31,210 nt of DNA from a virus. The stretch spans positions 1-31,210 of the IMG/VR virus record IMGVR_UViG_3300034198_025175; one strand, 5' to 3'. Position numbers and translations under genes: made by a program. Under the pieces are notes generated by a model. The model was not told where the DNA came from. It ran no database searches and saw nothing but the letters and a program-made list of their open reading frames with translations. This document shows, piece after piece, positions 7,685 to 16,849 of this stretch (positions are counted from its first letter, which is position 1; the number at the start of each line of letters is the position of its first letter).

Positions 7685-9673
7685 TTAAGCTGTCGTAGAT
7701 GTCCCTTCAGGAGCTAATGGCGAGGTGTAACCGAAATGATCATCACTGACTATAGACAATTTCTTTTCCAACATCTTTAGTGTTACATTAACATCAACTT
7801 TTCTAGGAAGCTGTCTCAGTCCGTTTTCGTTGCTGCGATTAAGCTCCCAAGTAGCATCGTCGGGTATGGTAATTCCCACACCATTTAAAACACATGGTTG
7901 GTCGTAATACATATCTCCTAATCTGAGCGTCAACATTGGTGGGTATATAAAATTAGACTCTCTGAGATTTTCTCCTTCGGTATATTTACTTGGACGAGTC
8001 ATGCCGACAAGATAATTAATTCTTTCCCACATAGGCTTCAATTCGGTTGCAGAGTCGGCATATACGGTAAATCCAAAACTCACATCTCTTGAAAATCCTC
8101 TGTATACAAACAACTTGTCCGCTCTTCCCATGTATTGTACATCTTCCCATTCTGTACTATGCTGGTCACTGAGTGACGTTATTGTTGCTCTGAATGGAAT
8201 ATATTTTTGATTAACCAAATCAAAAAAATAGAAAAAGATCAAGTCTCTGGATTCGACTGAAGAATTTAATGTTAAATCATTTGGTATATTGTCACGGGTT
8301 CCTCCGATCACCGAAAGTTCATTATAAGATGAAACGGAAGAGCCAGAAACTTTATAAAATCCTCTTACATCTAATAGAAAGCGTTTTTCCGTTCCGTTAC
8401 TTTTTGTTTGATAGTAATCTCCATACAAATCGTTGTTTTGTCCCGGGATTTTTCCATAGTTTGGATATTCTTTTTCTTGACCCGTTGGATTTTTGTATTT
8501 TACGGAAGCATATCTTTCTACAGACTGCCTTTCTTGAATTGGAAAATTAGTAAATACGGCTTCCAAATTTTCAAAATAACGTTGATATACACTTTTTAGA
8601 TTTGTATTTTCTCCATTTATAAGCTTTGTTCCGATACCATCCAACCCATCTATATTATTTTCCGCCACAATTTTATTGTGAGTCGTATATGAATATTGCT
8701 CATTTTCTGCATTTCCACTTGGCTTATATCGATGATAATATCCCGGACTGAAATATTCAGAAGTTGGATCTATTCCATCTCGCTCCGAGACTCCATTATA
8801 AAATTCTATTGTCGTCTTTCCCTTGGTTGCCAAAACTGCACTTGTAAGAAATCTGTCATACGCCCCAATTTTTCCTTTTGGATATTCTGGTCTATATGTC
8901 CATTGATTTTCAGGACTTCCTCCAAAAATTCCCAAAGGATTTGTGCTTGGAATTGCACTGCGAACTGTGTTTATTATTGCTCTGCCAATGCCCGCTAGAA
9001 TTCCTCCTCCAGAAGTACCATTGCTTTGATTAGAAATTGGGAATATGTTTGAAAATCTAGCGATTGCCTTATCAGCAGTATTGTATCTTATTACCCCCGC
9101 TCTTGCACCGCCAGAAAGTGCCGCATACATCGAAAATGGTCCAAGATTACTTCCATTAACGTTGCCGCCGGGTCCAGTCGCGGTGCCTTCGATTGGAGTT
9201 CTTGGCAATGATTGTATACCTACCGTACTTAATAATGCACTTGCAAAGAAATTCAATAATCCTCCGCCAGAGTCAATATGTCGTAGCGGACGTGATATTC
9301 CAGCAGCTGCACTCAAAATGCTCAGTGGATTGTATATTCTGGTCTCGTTGAATGCATTTTGATTTTGTATGATGAATTGTTTTGCAACAAACAATCCACC
9401 TTTACCACTGGTACTAAATTTGGTTACTCTTTTTAGATCATATATTGTGCTATATACTGGCAAAGCCTGCGTATCATACCTTATGTCATTTCTACTGGGA
9501 TCTGATATTTTTGTATAGAGATAAGGCTCTCTCGATGCTCCCGATTGATTATAAACAGAGAATTTGTTATATATGGAATTTGATTGCGCGTTGAATTCAG
9601 CAACCCGCGTTGAGGCTGTGCTTCTTATTATTGGAGCAGATTTATTTGGTGAGACTGGATTTGGAATTGCCAT
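7685..9673 (-). CDS. Baseplate / tail-tube-cap-like protein (662 aa)
   Basis: ATG at 9673, 5 bases after the tape measure stop. The N-terminal ~450 residues are Gly/Ser/Asn-rich and variable, including a hydrophobic Gly-rich segment near residues 205-245. The C-terminal ~170 residues hold the recognisable part: IPFRATITSLSDQHSTEW, VQYMGRADKLFVYRGFSRDV, then MWERINYLVGMTRP and YPPMLTLRLGDMYYDQPCVL. This 'FRAtitslsD....W....y.GRad..y.Y.gfsR...f.f' block is found in tube-initiator or baseplate proteins of large myophages. By position, directly after the tape measure gene, it matches T4 gp48/gp54, which cap the baseplate and start tube polymerisation. The role is inferred from synteny plus this domain. 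Confidence 0.7.
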   Translation of the reverse strand: MAIPNPVSPNKSAPIIRSTASTRVAEFNAQSNSIYNKFSVYNQSGASREPYLYTKISDPSRNDIRYDTQALPVYSTIYDLKRVTKFSTSGKGGLFVAKQFIIQNQNAFNETRIYNPLSILSAAAGISRPLRHIDSGGGLLNFFASALLSTVGIQSLPRTPIEGTATGPGGNVNGSNLGPFSMYAALSGGARAGVIRYNTADKAIARFSNIFPISNQSNGTSGGGILAGIGRAIINTVRSAIPSTNPLGIFGGSPENQWTYRPEYPKGKIGAYDRFLTSAVLATKGKTTIEFYNGVSERDGIDPTSEYFSPGYYHRYKPSGNAENEQYSYTTHNKIVAENNIDGLDGIGTKLINGENTNLKSVYQRYFENLEAVFTNFPIQERQSVERYASVKYKNPTGQEKEYPNYGKIPGQNNDLYGDYYQTKSNGTEKRFLLDVRGFYKVSGSSVSSYNELSVIGGTRDNIPNDLTLNSSVESRDLIFFYFFDLVNQKYIPFRATITSLSDQHSTEWEDVQYMGRADKLFVYRGFSRDVSFGFTVYADSATELKPMWERINYLVGMTRPSKYTEGENLRESNFIYPPMLTLRLGDMYYDQPCVLNGVGITIPDDATWELNRSNENGLRQLPRKVDVNVTLKMLEKKLSIVSDDHFGYTSPLAPEGTSTTA

Positions 9674-9678
9674 AGTTA

Positions 9679-12600
9679 TTACGGAGAACTTTCGTCTGTT
9701 ATATCGGCCATAATCTTATGTACCTTCTTTCCATCCAAGTACACTGCTATACCTCCACTCTTAAACAGATCGATGAGGGTGTCTAGTTTTTGTTCCATTG
9801 AAGTTGTGTTTGTATTGGTAGTTACTTCGGTCTTTGTTTCTGCTGCACTCTTTCCTTGTCCACTTGTACCAACCAAGTTCTGAAGATTGGTCAAATTCAT
9901 CTTGTTCAATTCTACATTCAGTTTGCCAAGTGCGCCTGCCAACTTATCAACTGCCGTAGAAAATCCGTCTATGTTCTCTAAGTTAAATTTAATTCCGTTC
10001 AATGATTGCAACGCAGAAACACTTGTGGCCAATCCACTGCCGATATTTGCAAATCTTTCTAATTGAGATATCGCGCTTTTCCCAAACCAATCTGAGAAAA
10101 TAGATCCGCTGCTCATGCTTAATGCAGAACCAAGACTCTTGATGTTTTCTGTTATATTTTTTATTTCTATATTACCAAGTTTGTTTATGTTGGTTAAGAT
10201 GCCACGCAACTTCTTCCCAAAAGAATCTGATGAAGATGACAGAAATGACAGAGAGTTTGAGATTAGGATAATTCCTATCGCGGCGTCTTTTATATCATTT
10301 GCATTTTTTCCAAATGTTTCTAATGCGACAGCAATATCACGGATCTTACCCACAGATAATACTGAAAACCCTTCCAAAAGAAGACCTTTAGCACTAGCAA
10401 ATTCATCTACCGCAGATTTAATTCCAACAGTTCCATCAACAAATTTTTTAGCGCCTTCTCCCAATTGTTCAAGCGCTCCTCCCAATGATTTCATACTCAG
10501 TGTTATCAACACCATTGATGCTGCTCCAAGTACGAAAAATTCAAGACCAAGTCCAAATATAGCAATTGAAGAACCAAACAATACCAACGCACTGAATGCG
10601 TCTTCAATTTGTTTTGCATCAATATTTTTAAATTCTTGTAATGCTTTGGCAAAAAGATATAAAGCGCCGGCAATTAAGCCAACCGCAGCAGCCCCCGCCG
10701 CAGCGTTTTTTACAAGTTTGGACATTCCAGACGATACTGTTTCTGCAGTTCTTCCTACTGCACCACCCGCCCCTCCCGATATTGGTGTAGATGGTTTTCT
10801 AGAAAACCGTTCCATCAACTTGTTCAAACCAAAAATCTCTAACATTTTTGTTTTTGTAAAATTAAATACAGTTCCTAGCATTCTAATTATTCCTACTATA
10901 CCTTTAGATTTTCCAAATAAAAAATAAAGAAGTAAGCCTGACCCTAAGCTAAGAAATACCTTTCCAATTGCACTAACGCCATCTTTCGCCTCGTTCAACT
11001 TTGAAATAACATCATCAAGACTTTTTGCCCAGTTATTAATCGGCTCTATTACGTATGTTGATAATAAATCCGCCAGCATCTTGATTGGTTCCACCGTCAT
11101 CTTTAGCAATGGAATAATTGTCAGTTTTAGTATGGAACCTATCAACTTAAATATAGGAACTACAATTGAAACCAATGGGGTCAATATTGGCTCAAGTATA
11201 CTACCGACTGCCACAGCCAAATCTTCCATTGTATTTGTGAGATTGGTCATCAATCCTTGCATTTGTCTTTGACGAAGTATCTTTTCATTCTCAGCCAAGA
11301 CACCTTCTTTGCTCAAAGTTGTTGTTTCTTCCATTTGTTTCAATACTTCTTTCTGTGTCTTCAGTCTTTCCTTCGCCGCTTCGTCACTTCCCTCCATTAT
11401 TTCTTTTTCTAACTTTCTTTTTGCAAGTGCCTTGGTCAAATCTCCCAATTCAAGTCCAGTCATCTTGGCAATTGCATCTCTAGTGTATGGATCTCTAACC
11501 TCTCCTATTGACTCAACAACATCAAGGGTTTCTTCCAATGCGGCTGTGAATTTTCCTTGATATGCAAGTGAACGAGCTTGTTGCATTGATACACTTCTTC
11601 CAAGTAAATTGCTTACCAACAGTTCGTCATTTATACTGGTGTTATAATCAAGAAGTTTCTTTTGAGCAGATGCAGCCTTGTTTATATCCAAGCCATATGC
11701 TCTTGCTGCAATAGCTGCTTTTAGCAATACTTGAGGAGTAGCTCCCAACAATGATACGGTATCACTTGACATCTGCGCAATGTCTTTCATTGCCATTTGG
11801 AATGGGACATATGCCTTCTTTGCCAATTCAGACCCAACTGCGATCATGTTTATCGCAACTTTTTGAGAAGTGTTACCAAGTCCTTGAAACAGTGCCAATG
11901 CTGCTGCCGAGTCTTCTACAGCAACATTTAGATTTTCAGAAAGCAATGCAACAGATTTCATGGCGTCTTCTGTTACAACTGCAGCACTTCCAAATGTATT
12001 TACCAAAGCCTTTGCGGCATTATATGCCTTTTCAATGTTAATTCCCATGTCCGCAAACTGTGCGCTAATTTCTTCTGCGTATTTTCTTATTCCACCCATC
12101 TGAGCTATGGTTAGGCCAGTTTCTCTTCTGAATTTTTCTGCACCACTATCCAACTCTTTAAACCGTTTTAATGTTGATGTAATCACCGCATCCATTATCA
12201 AGAATTGAGGCGGTATTGTTTCCATGTCTTTTGCAAACTTTGCAATTCCACTTCCAACAGGTCCGAGTATATTCAAAAATCCTCCAGCCGTGTCTTTTAG
12301 ATGCGCCATATAACCAGACTGAAGTTTTACTTCTCTTGTTGCCGCTTTAATTTTTTCTAACTTTTTTTGTTCCTCTCCTATTAATTTTGCAATTGCATTG
12401 ATTTCTGTGTTTTCTAGTAATTTTCGGACTTCTTGTTCTCTCGAAATAGATTTATCGAGCTGTTCCTGTTTTTGTTTTTCAGCTGTTATACCAACTTCTA
12501 TGTTACTGGCCGCTTGTTTATTTACCAGCGCTTGTTCGGATAATCTGCCTGCATCGCGTTCTAAACGTTCTATACTGTGTACCAATTTAAGTCTTTGTGA

Positions 12601-13176
12601 AAGAGTAAGTTGACCCTGCTTTAGTTGAAGCCGATCTCTAAGACTTTGTGCCACATCCATTCTTAATTTTGCCTTTGCGACAGACTCATCGCTTTTTTTG
12701 GACCGTTCACTTGCATCTACTTGCAGTCTGTTCATTCTCTCCACACTTTCTAGTCTTAATTGATCAAACATCCAAGCTCGACTGCCACTTTGTTCTAATC
12801 TTTTTCTCCTCTCTTCATCAGAAAGTTTTATAACCATTGCATGTTTTTTCTCAAGTTCTATTCTTTTTGAAGTAAGTGAAATTATTTTTCTTTCTATATC
12901 TTCAGTTTGAGTTTCTAACTGGTTAAATATAATTTTTCTGGCTTTATCATTTTTCAATATTTCACTTGAAAAACTTGCCATCAACTTCATTCTGATTGAT
13001 TGGTCTTTTGTTTTTTCTGAAATATCTCTAAAGCTGGCGACAAGGCTTTTTGCCAAATCGGCACTCTCTTGCAGTCGTTCTTTGTATATAAGAGCACGTG
13101 CGGCTGTTTCGGCATCTAAACCGGGTACCCCACGCGGTGGGGTTGATGGACCAGTAGATGTAGGTTTATCTGCCAT
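9679..13176 (-). CDS. Tail tape measure protein
   Basis: 1165 aa, the longest gene in the block. Residues ~60-290 are a charged, heptad-rich coiled coil (many K/E/R/Q runs, for example SLTSKRIELEKKHAM). Residues ~300-640 are Ala/Lys-rich helices. Hydrophobic segments occur near 655-690 (ILTPLVSIVVPIFKLIGSIL), 748 (SLGSGLLLYFLFGK) and 833 (VGLIAGALYLFAKAL). This layout is typical of tape measure proteins, which set tail length inside the tube and enter the host membrane at infection. At the usual ~1.5 angstrom per residue the tail could be up to roughly 170 nm, well above T4; that is an estimate. The gene sits between the gp26-like pair and the tube-cap-like gene, matching the T4 26..29-48-54 order. 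Confidence 0.88.
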   Translation of the reverse strand: MADKPTSTGPSTPPRGVPGLDAETAARALIYKERLQESADLAKSLVASFRDISEKTKDQSIRMKLMASFSSEILKNDKARKIIFNQLETQTEDIERKIISLTSKRIELEKKHAMVIKLSDEERRKRLEQSGSRAWMFDQLRLESVERMNRLQVDASERSKKSDESVAKAKLRMDVAQSLRDRLQLKQGQLTLSQRLKLVHSIERLERDAGRLSEQALVNKQAASNIEVGITAEKQKQEQLDKSISREQEVRKLLENTEINAIAKLIGEEQKKLEKIKAATREVKLQSGYMAHLKDTAGGFLNILGPVGSGIAKFAKDMETIPPQFLIMDAVITSTLKRFKELDSGAEKFRRETGLTIAQMGGIRKYAEEISAQFADMGINIEKAYNAAKALVNTFGSAAVVTEDAMKSVALLSENLNVAVEDSAAALALFQGLGNTSQKVAINMIAVGSELAKKAYVPFQMAMKDIAQMSSDTVSLLGATPQVLLKAAIAARAYGLDINKAASAQKKLLDYNTSINDELLVSNLLGRSVSMQQARSLAYQGKFTAALEETLDVVESIGEVRDPYTRDAIAKMTGLELGDLTKALAKRKLEKEIMEGSDEAAKERLKTQKEVLKQMEETTTLSKEGVLAENEKILRQRQMQGLMTNLTNTMEDLAVAVGSILEPILTPLVSIVVPIFKLIGSILKLTIIPLLKMTVEPIKMLADLLSTYVIEPINNWAKSLDDVISKLNEAKDGVSAIGKVFLSLGSGLLLYFLFGKSKGIVGIIRMLGTVFNFTKTKMLEIFGLNKLMERFSRKPSTPISGGAGGAVGRTAETVSSGMSKLVKNAAAGAAAVGLIAGALYLFAKALQEFKNIDAKQIEDAFSALVLFGSSIAIFGLGLEFFVLGAASMVLITLSMKSLGGALEQLGEGAKKFVDGTVGIKSAVDEFASAKGLLLEGFSVLSVGKIRDIAVALETFGKNANDIKDAAIGIILISNSLSFLSSSSDSFGKKLRGILTNINKLGNIEIKNITENIKSLGSALSMSSGSIFSDWFGKSAISQLERFANIGSGLATSVSALQSLNGIKFNLENIDGFSTAVDKLAGALGKLNVELNKMNLTNLQNLVGTSGQGKSAAETKTEVTTNTNTTSMEQKLDTLIDLFKSGGIAVYLDGKKVHKIMADITDESSP

Positions 13177-13214
13177 TTTTGCTTAATTTGTTATATTATA
13201 AATATCAGTTTTGG

Positions 13215-14132
13215 CTACTTTTTGAATGATGGCGGTTTAGCTATTTTACCTCCCGTAGCTTTACCTTCACTTGCTGCTTTATTTGCTTCTGCCTCTTGTT
13301 TTTTGACATCTACCAGCTTTTTTATATAAAAAGACCTTAATAACGTTGGCATTTTGTATACATTCTCTTGTGTAAATGCTCCATTGCTATAATAACAAAG
13401 GTCAAAGATTTCAGAGTGAATGTTCATCTTCGACTCTGGTTGTATTCCAAATATGCTTGAGTCAACTTCGACTTTTGACTTTTTGACACTTTTGCATGTA
13501 GGGCATTCAACTGCTATTTCATTATGATAGCCCGGCGTATTGATCTCATAATACTTTCTGAACATCGCGCTATCTGTTGCGGATAGTTCATAATCATAAA
13601 AGTTGTTTATGTCATCCACACCATCAATGCTAATGGTTATCGCCTTGGCAAAAGTCAGCCAACCATGCTTTTCATATATATCATGTTCATCGCAAGTTGG
13701 CAGTTTGAAGTATACAGTCTTTTTGCACTTTGAAAAAGTGTATGAAAGCTTGTTTACGCCTTTCTCAATTGTAGAAAAATTAAATTTTTTGGACTTAAAT
13801 CCAAATGATATATTGCATTCAAAGTCCTTATCACACTCTTCACACCTTACTTTAGCGGTCGATGTTGATCCATAGTTTGCAATTTTAAGGTTCAACAAGA
13901 TTGATAACTTATCGCAATGCAACAGTTCATCTGTGTTCACACCGCCATCAACAACTGTGTTGAGAAATCTTTTCTCCAACAAACCTCGCTTGGCCAAATT
14001 TGCATTGGCCAATAACTCTTCAACTTCCGCCGTGATGGGCAGTATGCTTACCTTGCCAACTGATAATGATGAACTACTTGGATAAAAGTATCCCTCTGAA
14101 GCCAGATCTATGATTTCAGAATGTGAATTCAC
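13215..14132 (-). CDS. gp26: gp26-family baseplate protein with zinc-ribbon cysteines, copy 2
   Basis: 305 aa with a GTG start (14132), 8 bases after the stop of its paralogue. It has the T4 gp26-family opening (LASEGYFYPSSSSLSVGKVSI, with EELLANANL following). Cysteines C97/C100 (CEEC) and C210/C213 (CPTC) could form one zinc ribbon, with further Cys at 106, 136 and 147. It ends with a Lys/Ala-rich tail. T4 gp26 takes part in baseplate hub assembly. Compared with its neighbour, this copy is more diverged, has a longer C-terminus, and contains a duplicated-looking 'MNIHSEIFDL' echo of its own N-terminus near residue 235. Specialised subunit versus chaperone cannot be decided from sequence. 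Confidence 0.72.
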   Translation of the reverse strand: MNSHSEIIDLASEGYFYPSSSSLSVGKVSILPITAEVEELLANANLAKRGLLEKRFLNTVVDGGVNTDELLHCDKLSILLNLKIANYGSTSTAKVRCEECDKDFECNISFGFKSKKFNFSTIEKGVNKLSYTFSKCKKTVYFKLPTCDEHDIYEKHGWLTFAKAITISIDGVDDINNFYDYELSATDSAMFRKYYEINTPGYHNEIAVECPTCKSVKKSKVEVDSSIFGIQPESKMNIHSEIFDLCYYSNGAFTQENVYKMPTLLRSFYIKKLVDVKKQEAEANKAASEGKATGGKIAKPPSFKK

Positions 14133-14140
14133 ATCTCATG

Positions 14141-14974
14141 TTAATTGTCATTTATGTTTGGCCAAAAGAAGCTGGCTCCCAATGGTACTGTCATCATATC
14201 CGAGTGACCGCACGAAGGGCATGTGAAATAGAAATTCATGTCCATATCTGGGGTGATTTCTCTGATATATCTTCTTAGCGCCAAGCTATCCTTTGCGGTT
14301 AATTGATTATCCACAAAGTTCTTGATCTTGAGTCTATCAGTGTCGCCATCAACAGACTTTATGCTATACTTCAATCTTGTTGTTATTTCTGGCGATGTCG
14401 CTGCCATATTCAGTTTTGCCAATGCCTTCAACTCTTGTTCAATGTCGGTTTCATCCTTGTGAGTCAAAAATGCAATCGCGATCTTTCTATTTGAATTTGG
14501 CAAAACATAATCAAACTTGTTTTCTCCCTTGGTTAGGTTGGTCACATCAAGTTCTTTGTTTTTCAGCTTACTCAAGTCAATCGGAATATTGGACTCTACT
14601 CCACACTCTGGGCACTTGATCTTTGTGACATATTCATCGCCATATGCACTGCGGCGAGCAGCAATAAACAATGCATTCTTATCGCCAATCAATAGATCAT
14701 TGATGCTTACATTTGGCGTAGCGATAAGCGCCTTGAGGAATTCATCCAACACAGTTCCCTTCTTAAGCAAGTTGGTGTTGCTAAGAATATCTTCGTGGCG
14801 AGCAGTTACTTGATATATATCAATTGTACCAGAAGACAGAGGATGACTTGTGGGATAAAAATAGCCCTTCGATGGCAACGCAACCGTTTCAGTTGCAGCA
14901 TTTACTTTTGATGTCTCTGTTTGAGCAGGCTTCTGTGCAGCGGCTTTTGTTATGGGAATGATTGTATCTGACAT
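14141..14974 (-). CDS. gp26: gp26-family baseplate protein with zinc-ribbon cysteines, copy 1
   Basis: 277 aa, ATG at 14974. After a ~30-residue disordered start, the family block reads VALPSKGYFYPTSHPLSSGT, then VTARHEDILSNTNLLKKGT and LIGDKNALFIAARRSAYG. This is the pattern of the T4 base plate protein gp26 family as I know it from large phages. CPEC (121-124) and CPSC (252-255) are well placed for a zinc ribbon closing across the protein. It ends in an aromatic stretch (GASFFWPNINDN). It lies immediately upstream of its paralogue and the tape measure gene. The start is preceded by AACTGTTACAAA four bases before the ATG, the same element as at the 811-aa baseplate gene. Confidence 0.78.
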   Translation of the reverse strand: MSDTIIPITKAAAQKPAQTETSKVNAATETVALPSKGYFYPTSHPLSSGTIDIYQVTARHEDILSNTNLLKKGTVLDEFLKALIATPNVSINDLLIGDKNALFIAARRSAYGDEYVTKIKCPECGVESNIPIDLSKLKNKELDVTNLTKGENKFDYVLPNSNRKIAIAFLTHKDETDIEQELKALAKLNMAATSPEITTRLKYSIKSVDGDTDRLKIKNFVDNQLTAKDSLALRRYIREITPDMDMNFYFTCPSCGHSDMMTVPLGASFFWPNINDN

Positions 14975-14997
14975 AATATTTGTAACAGTTGTTTATC

Positions 14998-15032
14998 ATA
15001 TATATGGAAGACATATAGTTTTCCATATATAT
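14998..15032 (-). other. 12-bp perfect inverted repeat in the leader of gp26-like copy 1
   Basis: ATATATATGGAA (14998-15009) and TTCCATATATAT (15021-15032) form a perfect 12-bp stem with an 11-base loop, between the lipoprotein stop and the gp26-like start. No T-run follows on the minus strand. The arm TTCCATATATAT recurs upstream of the gene starting at 28755, so it may carry a promoter element. Confidence 0.6.
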
Positions 15033-15051
15033 AAAAACTTAATTACTAATT

Positions 15052-16032
15052 TTATTCAGACTTATTTTCTTTATCTTCTTTGGCTTTCTTGTTCTTTTTA
15101 ACAAAGAATTGTATCACACCCATCAATAATATAGAACCGCCTGCTATTGCACCTATAATCCACATAGGAATGCTTGTGGCCATATATGCAAGACCAAGGA
15201 AGGTAATGCCAGAGAATATCATGTTGAAGCTCTTGAAGAGTACTCCAAGTATTATAAATATTATACCGATACCACCGAGTAGTCTAACGAGCCAAACCAT
15301 AAGTTCTTGTTGTTGTGCTTCCTTGAGCAAGCGAACTTGATCTGCTGCTTCTGCACGCACGCGCTCAACTTCTGCCTTCTTTTCAGCTTCTAGCTTTTCA
15401 ATGGCCAAACGATTGGCTTCCTTGAGTTGAGCCTTTTCCTTTTCCTTCTGAACAATCAATGCTTCGGCATCATCTAATTGAGCCTTTTGATTTACAGCAA
15501 GATCAATGGTTTGCTTGTATTTGATATACAGTTGATCAACTGTCTTTTGACGTTCATCTTCAACTTCCTTCTGAAGCTCTGCTTTTTCTGCATCAGTCAA
15601 TTTGTCTGTGCGCATCATGATTTCCTTGGAACGTAGATGTGCTATGGTTGTATTGATGTCTGTCTTTTTGTTCTTTTGAGTAACAAAGTATACACCATAA
15701 TTCAACTCCGCGATCTTGTCGAAGTTATCTTGGTCTTTCTTCTTGAGATCTTCATATGCCTTTCTTGCTTCTTCTTTCAGTTTGGCATATTCTTCTTCCA
15801 TTTTCTTTTTGTCTTCCGCAGCCTTTTGTTCGGCTGCAGCCGCTTTTTCCATTGCTTCCTTAGCGGCTTGAGCGGCAACCACTGCTGCCACATTTACTTC
15901 CGGTTCTTTAGGCTGTTCTTGCTTAGTTGGTTCCGCTTTCTTTGAACCAAAGCTTGGTAGCTTTGGCATACTTGGAACCATACTGCATCCGGCCATAAGT
16001 GTAACCATTAGTAGTGTGGCGAGTTTTTTCAT
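15052..16032 (-). CDS. Lipoprotein with long coiled coil and C-terminal membrane segments (unimolecular-spanin-like layout)
   Basis: 326 aa. The N-terminus MKKLATLLMVTLMAGCSMVP is a lipoprotein signal with lipobox LMAGC (Cys16) and Ser at +2, which in enterobacteria favours the outer membrane. Pro/Lys-rich residues 20-45 follow, then charged Ala/Glu/Lys helix with strong coiled-coil character (~50-105 and ~140-243). Three hydrophobic segments come next (~245-266, 269-288, 289-311) and a Lys/Glu tail. A lipobox at one end and membrane segments at the other is the layout of unimolecular spanins, which bridge outer and inner membranes in lysis. Those usually have one C-terminal segment and less coiled coil, so a superinfection-exclusion or envelope protein is possible. 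The gene starts 3 bases after the tag-operon gene before it. Confidence 0.7.
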   Translation of the reverse strand: MKKLATLLMVTLMAGCSMVPSMPKLPSFGSKKAEPTKQEQPKEPEVNVAAVVAAQAAKEAMEKAAAAEQKAAEDKKKMEEEYAKLKEEARKAYEDLKKKDQDNFDKIAELNYGVYFVTQKNKKTDINTTIAHLRSKEIMMRTDKLTDAEKAELQKEVEDERQKTVDQLYIKYKQTIDLAVNQKAQLDDAEALIVQKEKEKAQLKEANRLAIEKLEAEKKAEVERVRAEAADQVRLLKEAQQQELMVWLVRLLGGIGIIFIILGVLFKSFNMIFSGITFLGLAYMATSIPMWIIGAIAGGSILLMGVIQFFVKKNKKAKEDKENKSE

Positions 16033-16035
16033 ATG

Positions 16036-16830
16036 TTATAGTTTTGGTTGTTGTTTCTTTGCCTGCAGCTTCTTGATCCAAAGTGCTCTTTGCGATGCTT
16101 TTTTACGTTCTTCTGCTGACGCCATTGCTGCTAGATCGCTTTCTGGCGCATCTTCTGCGCCAGATGACTTGTCTGCGCCAAGTTCTGTTCTCAATTCGTC
16201 GGCTGTCTTCTTGATGAAAGTTGGGTCTGTATTAAATCCAGCTTCTTCGTTTGATGACAATTGGTTGATGATTTCTTCGTCAGATGTCTCTGGTGCGGCT
16301 GTTAGAATGTTTTCAATTTCTTCTTTTGTAGCTGCGTCGGAAGTCTTGCCACCGACAGGTGCGGCGTCAACTTTCTTTGGACGACCCATGTTTGGGTTTG
16401 TTCCTTTTGGAACATATGGACCCTTTGGTGCTTCTGTTGGTGTGCCGTCTGGAATGGTCTTATGTCCTTTGACAACCCAACCAGTTGGTGAAGATGGATC
16501 TTGGACCTTGAACTTGCTGCCAACTGCACCCGCTGTGCGTGCCATTTCTTCGATAGACTCACGGATCATGTCCATGATTTCTTCCTTAAGATCTCCAACC
16601 TTTTGTGGATTGGCTGGTTTCTTCACGACAGGAAGCTTCTTAGCTTCTTCCTTTTCCTTTGGTCCTGCACCAGTTAGATCCTTTGACCCAGCAATCTTTT
16701 CAGTATGCTCAGTCGAGTCCTTGGTCTGTTTGAAACCAGACAGTCCTTTAGACTCTGATAGCTTTTGTTTTGCTGCCATCACTTCTTCTGTGATGACTTT
16801 GAGCAGTGCTTTTAGTTCTGTTTTTTTCAT
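16036..16830 (-). CDS. Tagged charged phage protein (264 aa), unknown function
   Basis: The start MKKTELKALLKVITEEV is the shared N-terminal amphipathic helix of this operon, and KLSE|S (residues ~24-28) fits a T4-type prohead protease site. A second similar helix, LKEEIMDMIRESIEEM, lies near residues 81-96. Between ~100 and 150 is a small SKFKVQDPSSPTGWVVKG / PNMGRPKK segment. The rest is Glu/Asp/Ala-rich and probably disordered, ending in a Lys/Gln-rich tail. It has no membrane or catalytic motifs. It lies between the 98-aa tagged protein and the lipoprotein, with short spacers on both sides. A role as a capsid-internal or scaffold-core type protein is inference from composition and tag. 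Confidence 0.65.
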   Translation of the reverse strand: MKKTELKALLKVITEEVMAAKQKLSESKGLSGFKQTKDSTEHTEKIAGSKDLTGAGPKEKEEAKKLPVVKKPANPQKVGDLKEEIMDMIRESIEEMARTAGAVGSKFKVQDPSSPTGWVVKGHKTIPDGTPTEAPKGPYVPKGTNPNMGRPKKVDAAPVGGKTSDAATKEEIENILTAAPETSDEEIINQLSSNEEAGFNTDPTFIKKTADELRTELGADKSSGAEDAPESDLAAMASAEERKKASQRALWIKKLQAKKQQPKL

Positions 16831-16849
16831 AATGATATATTGTTAAAGT

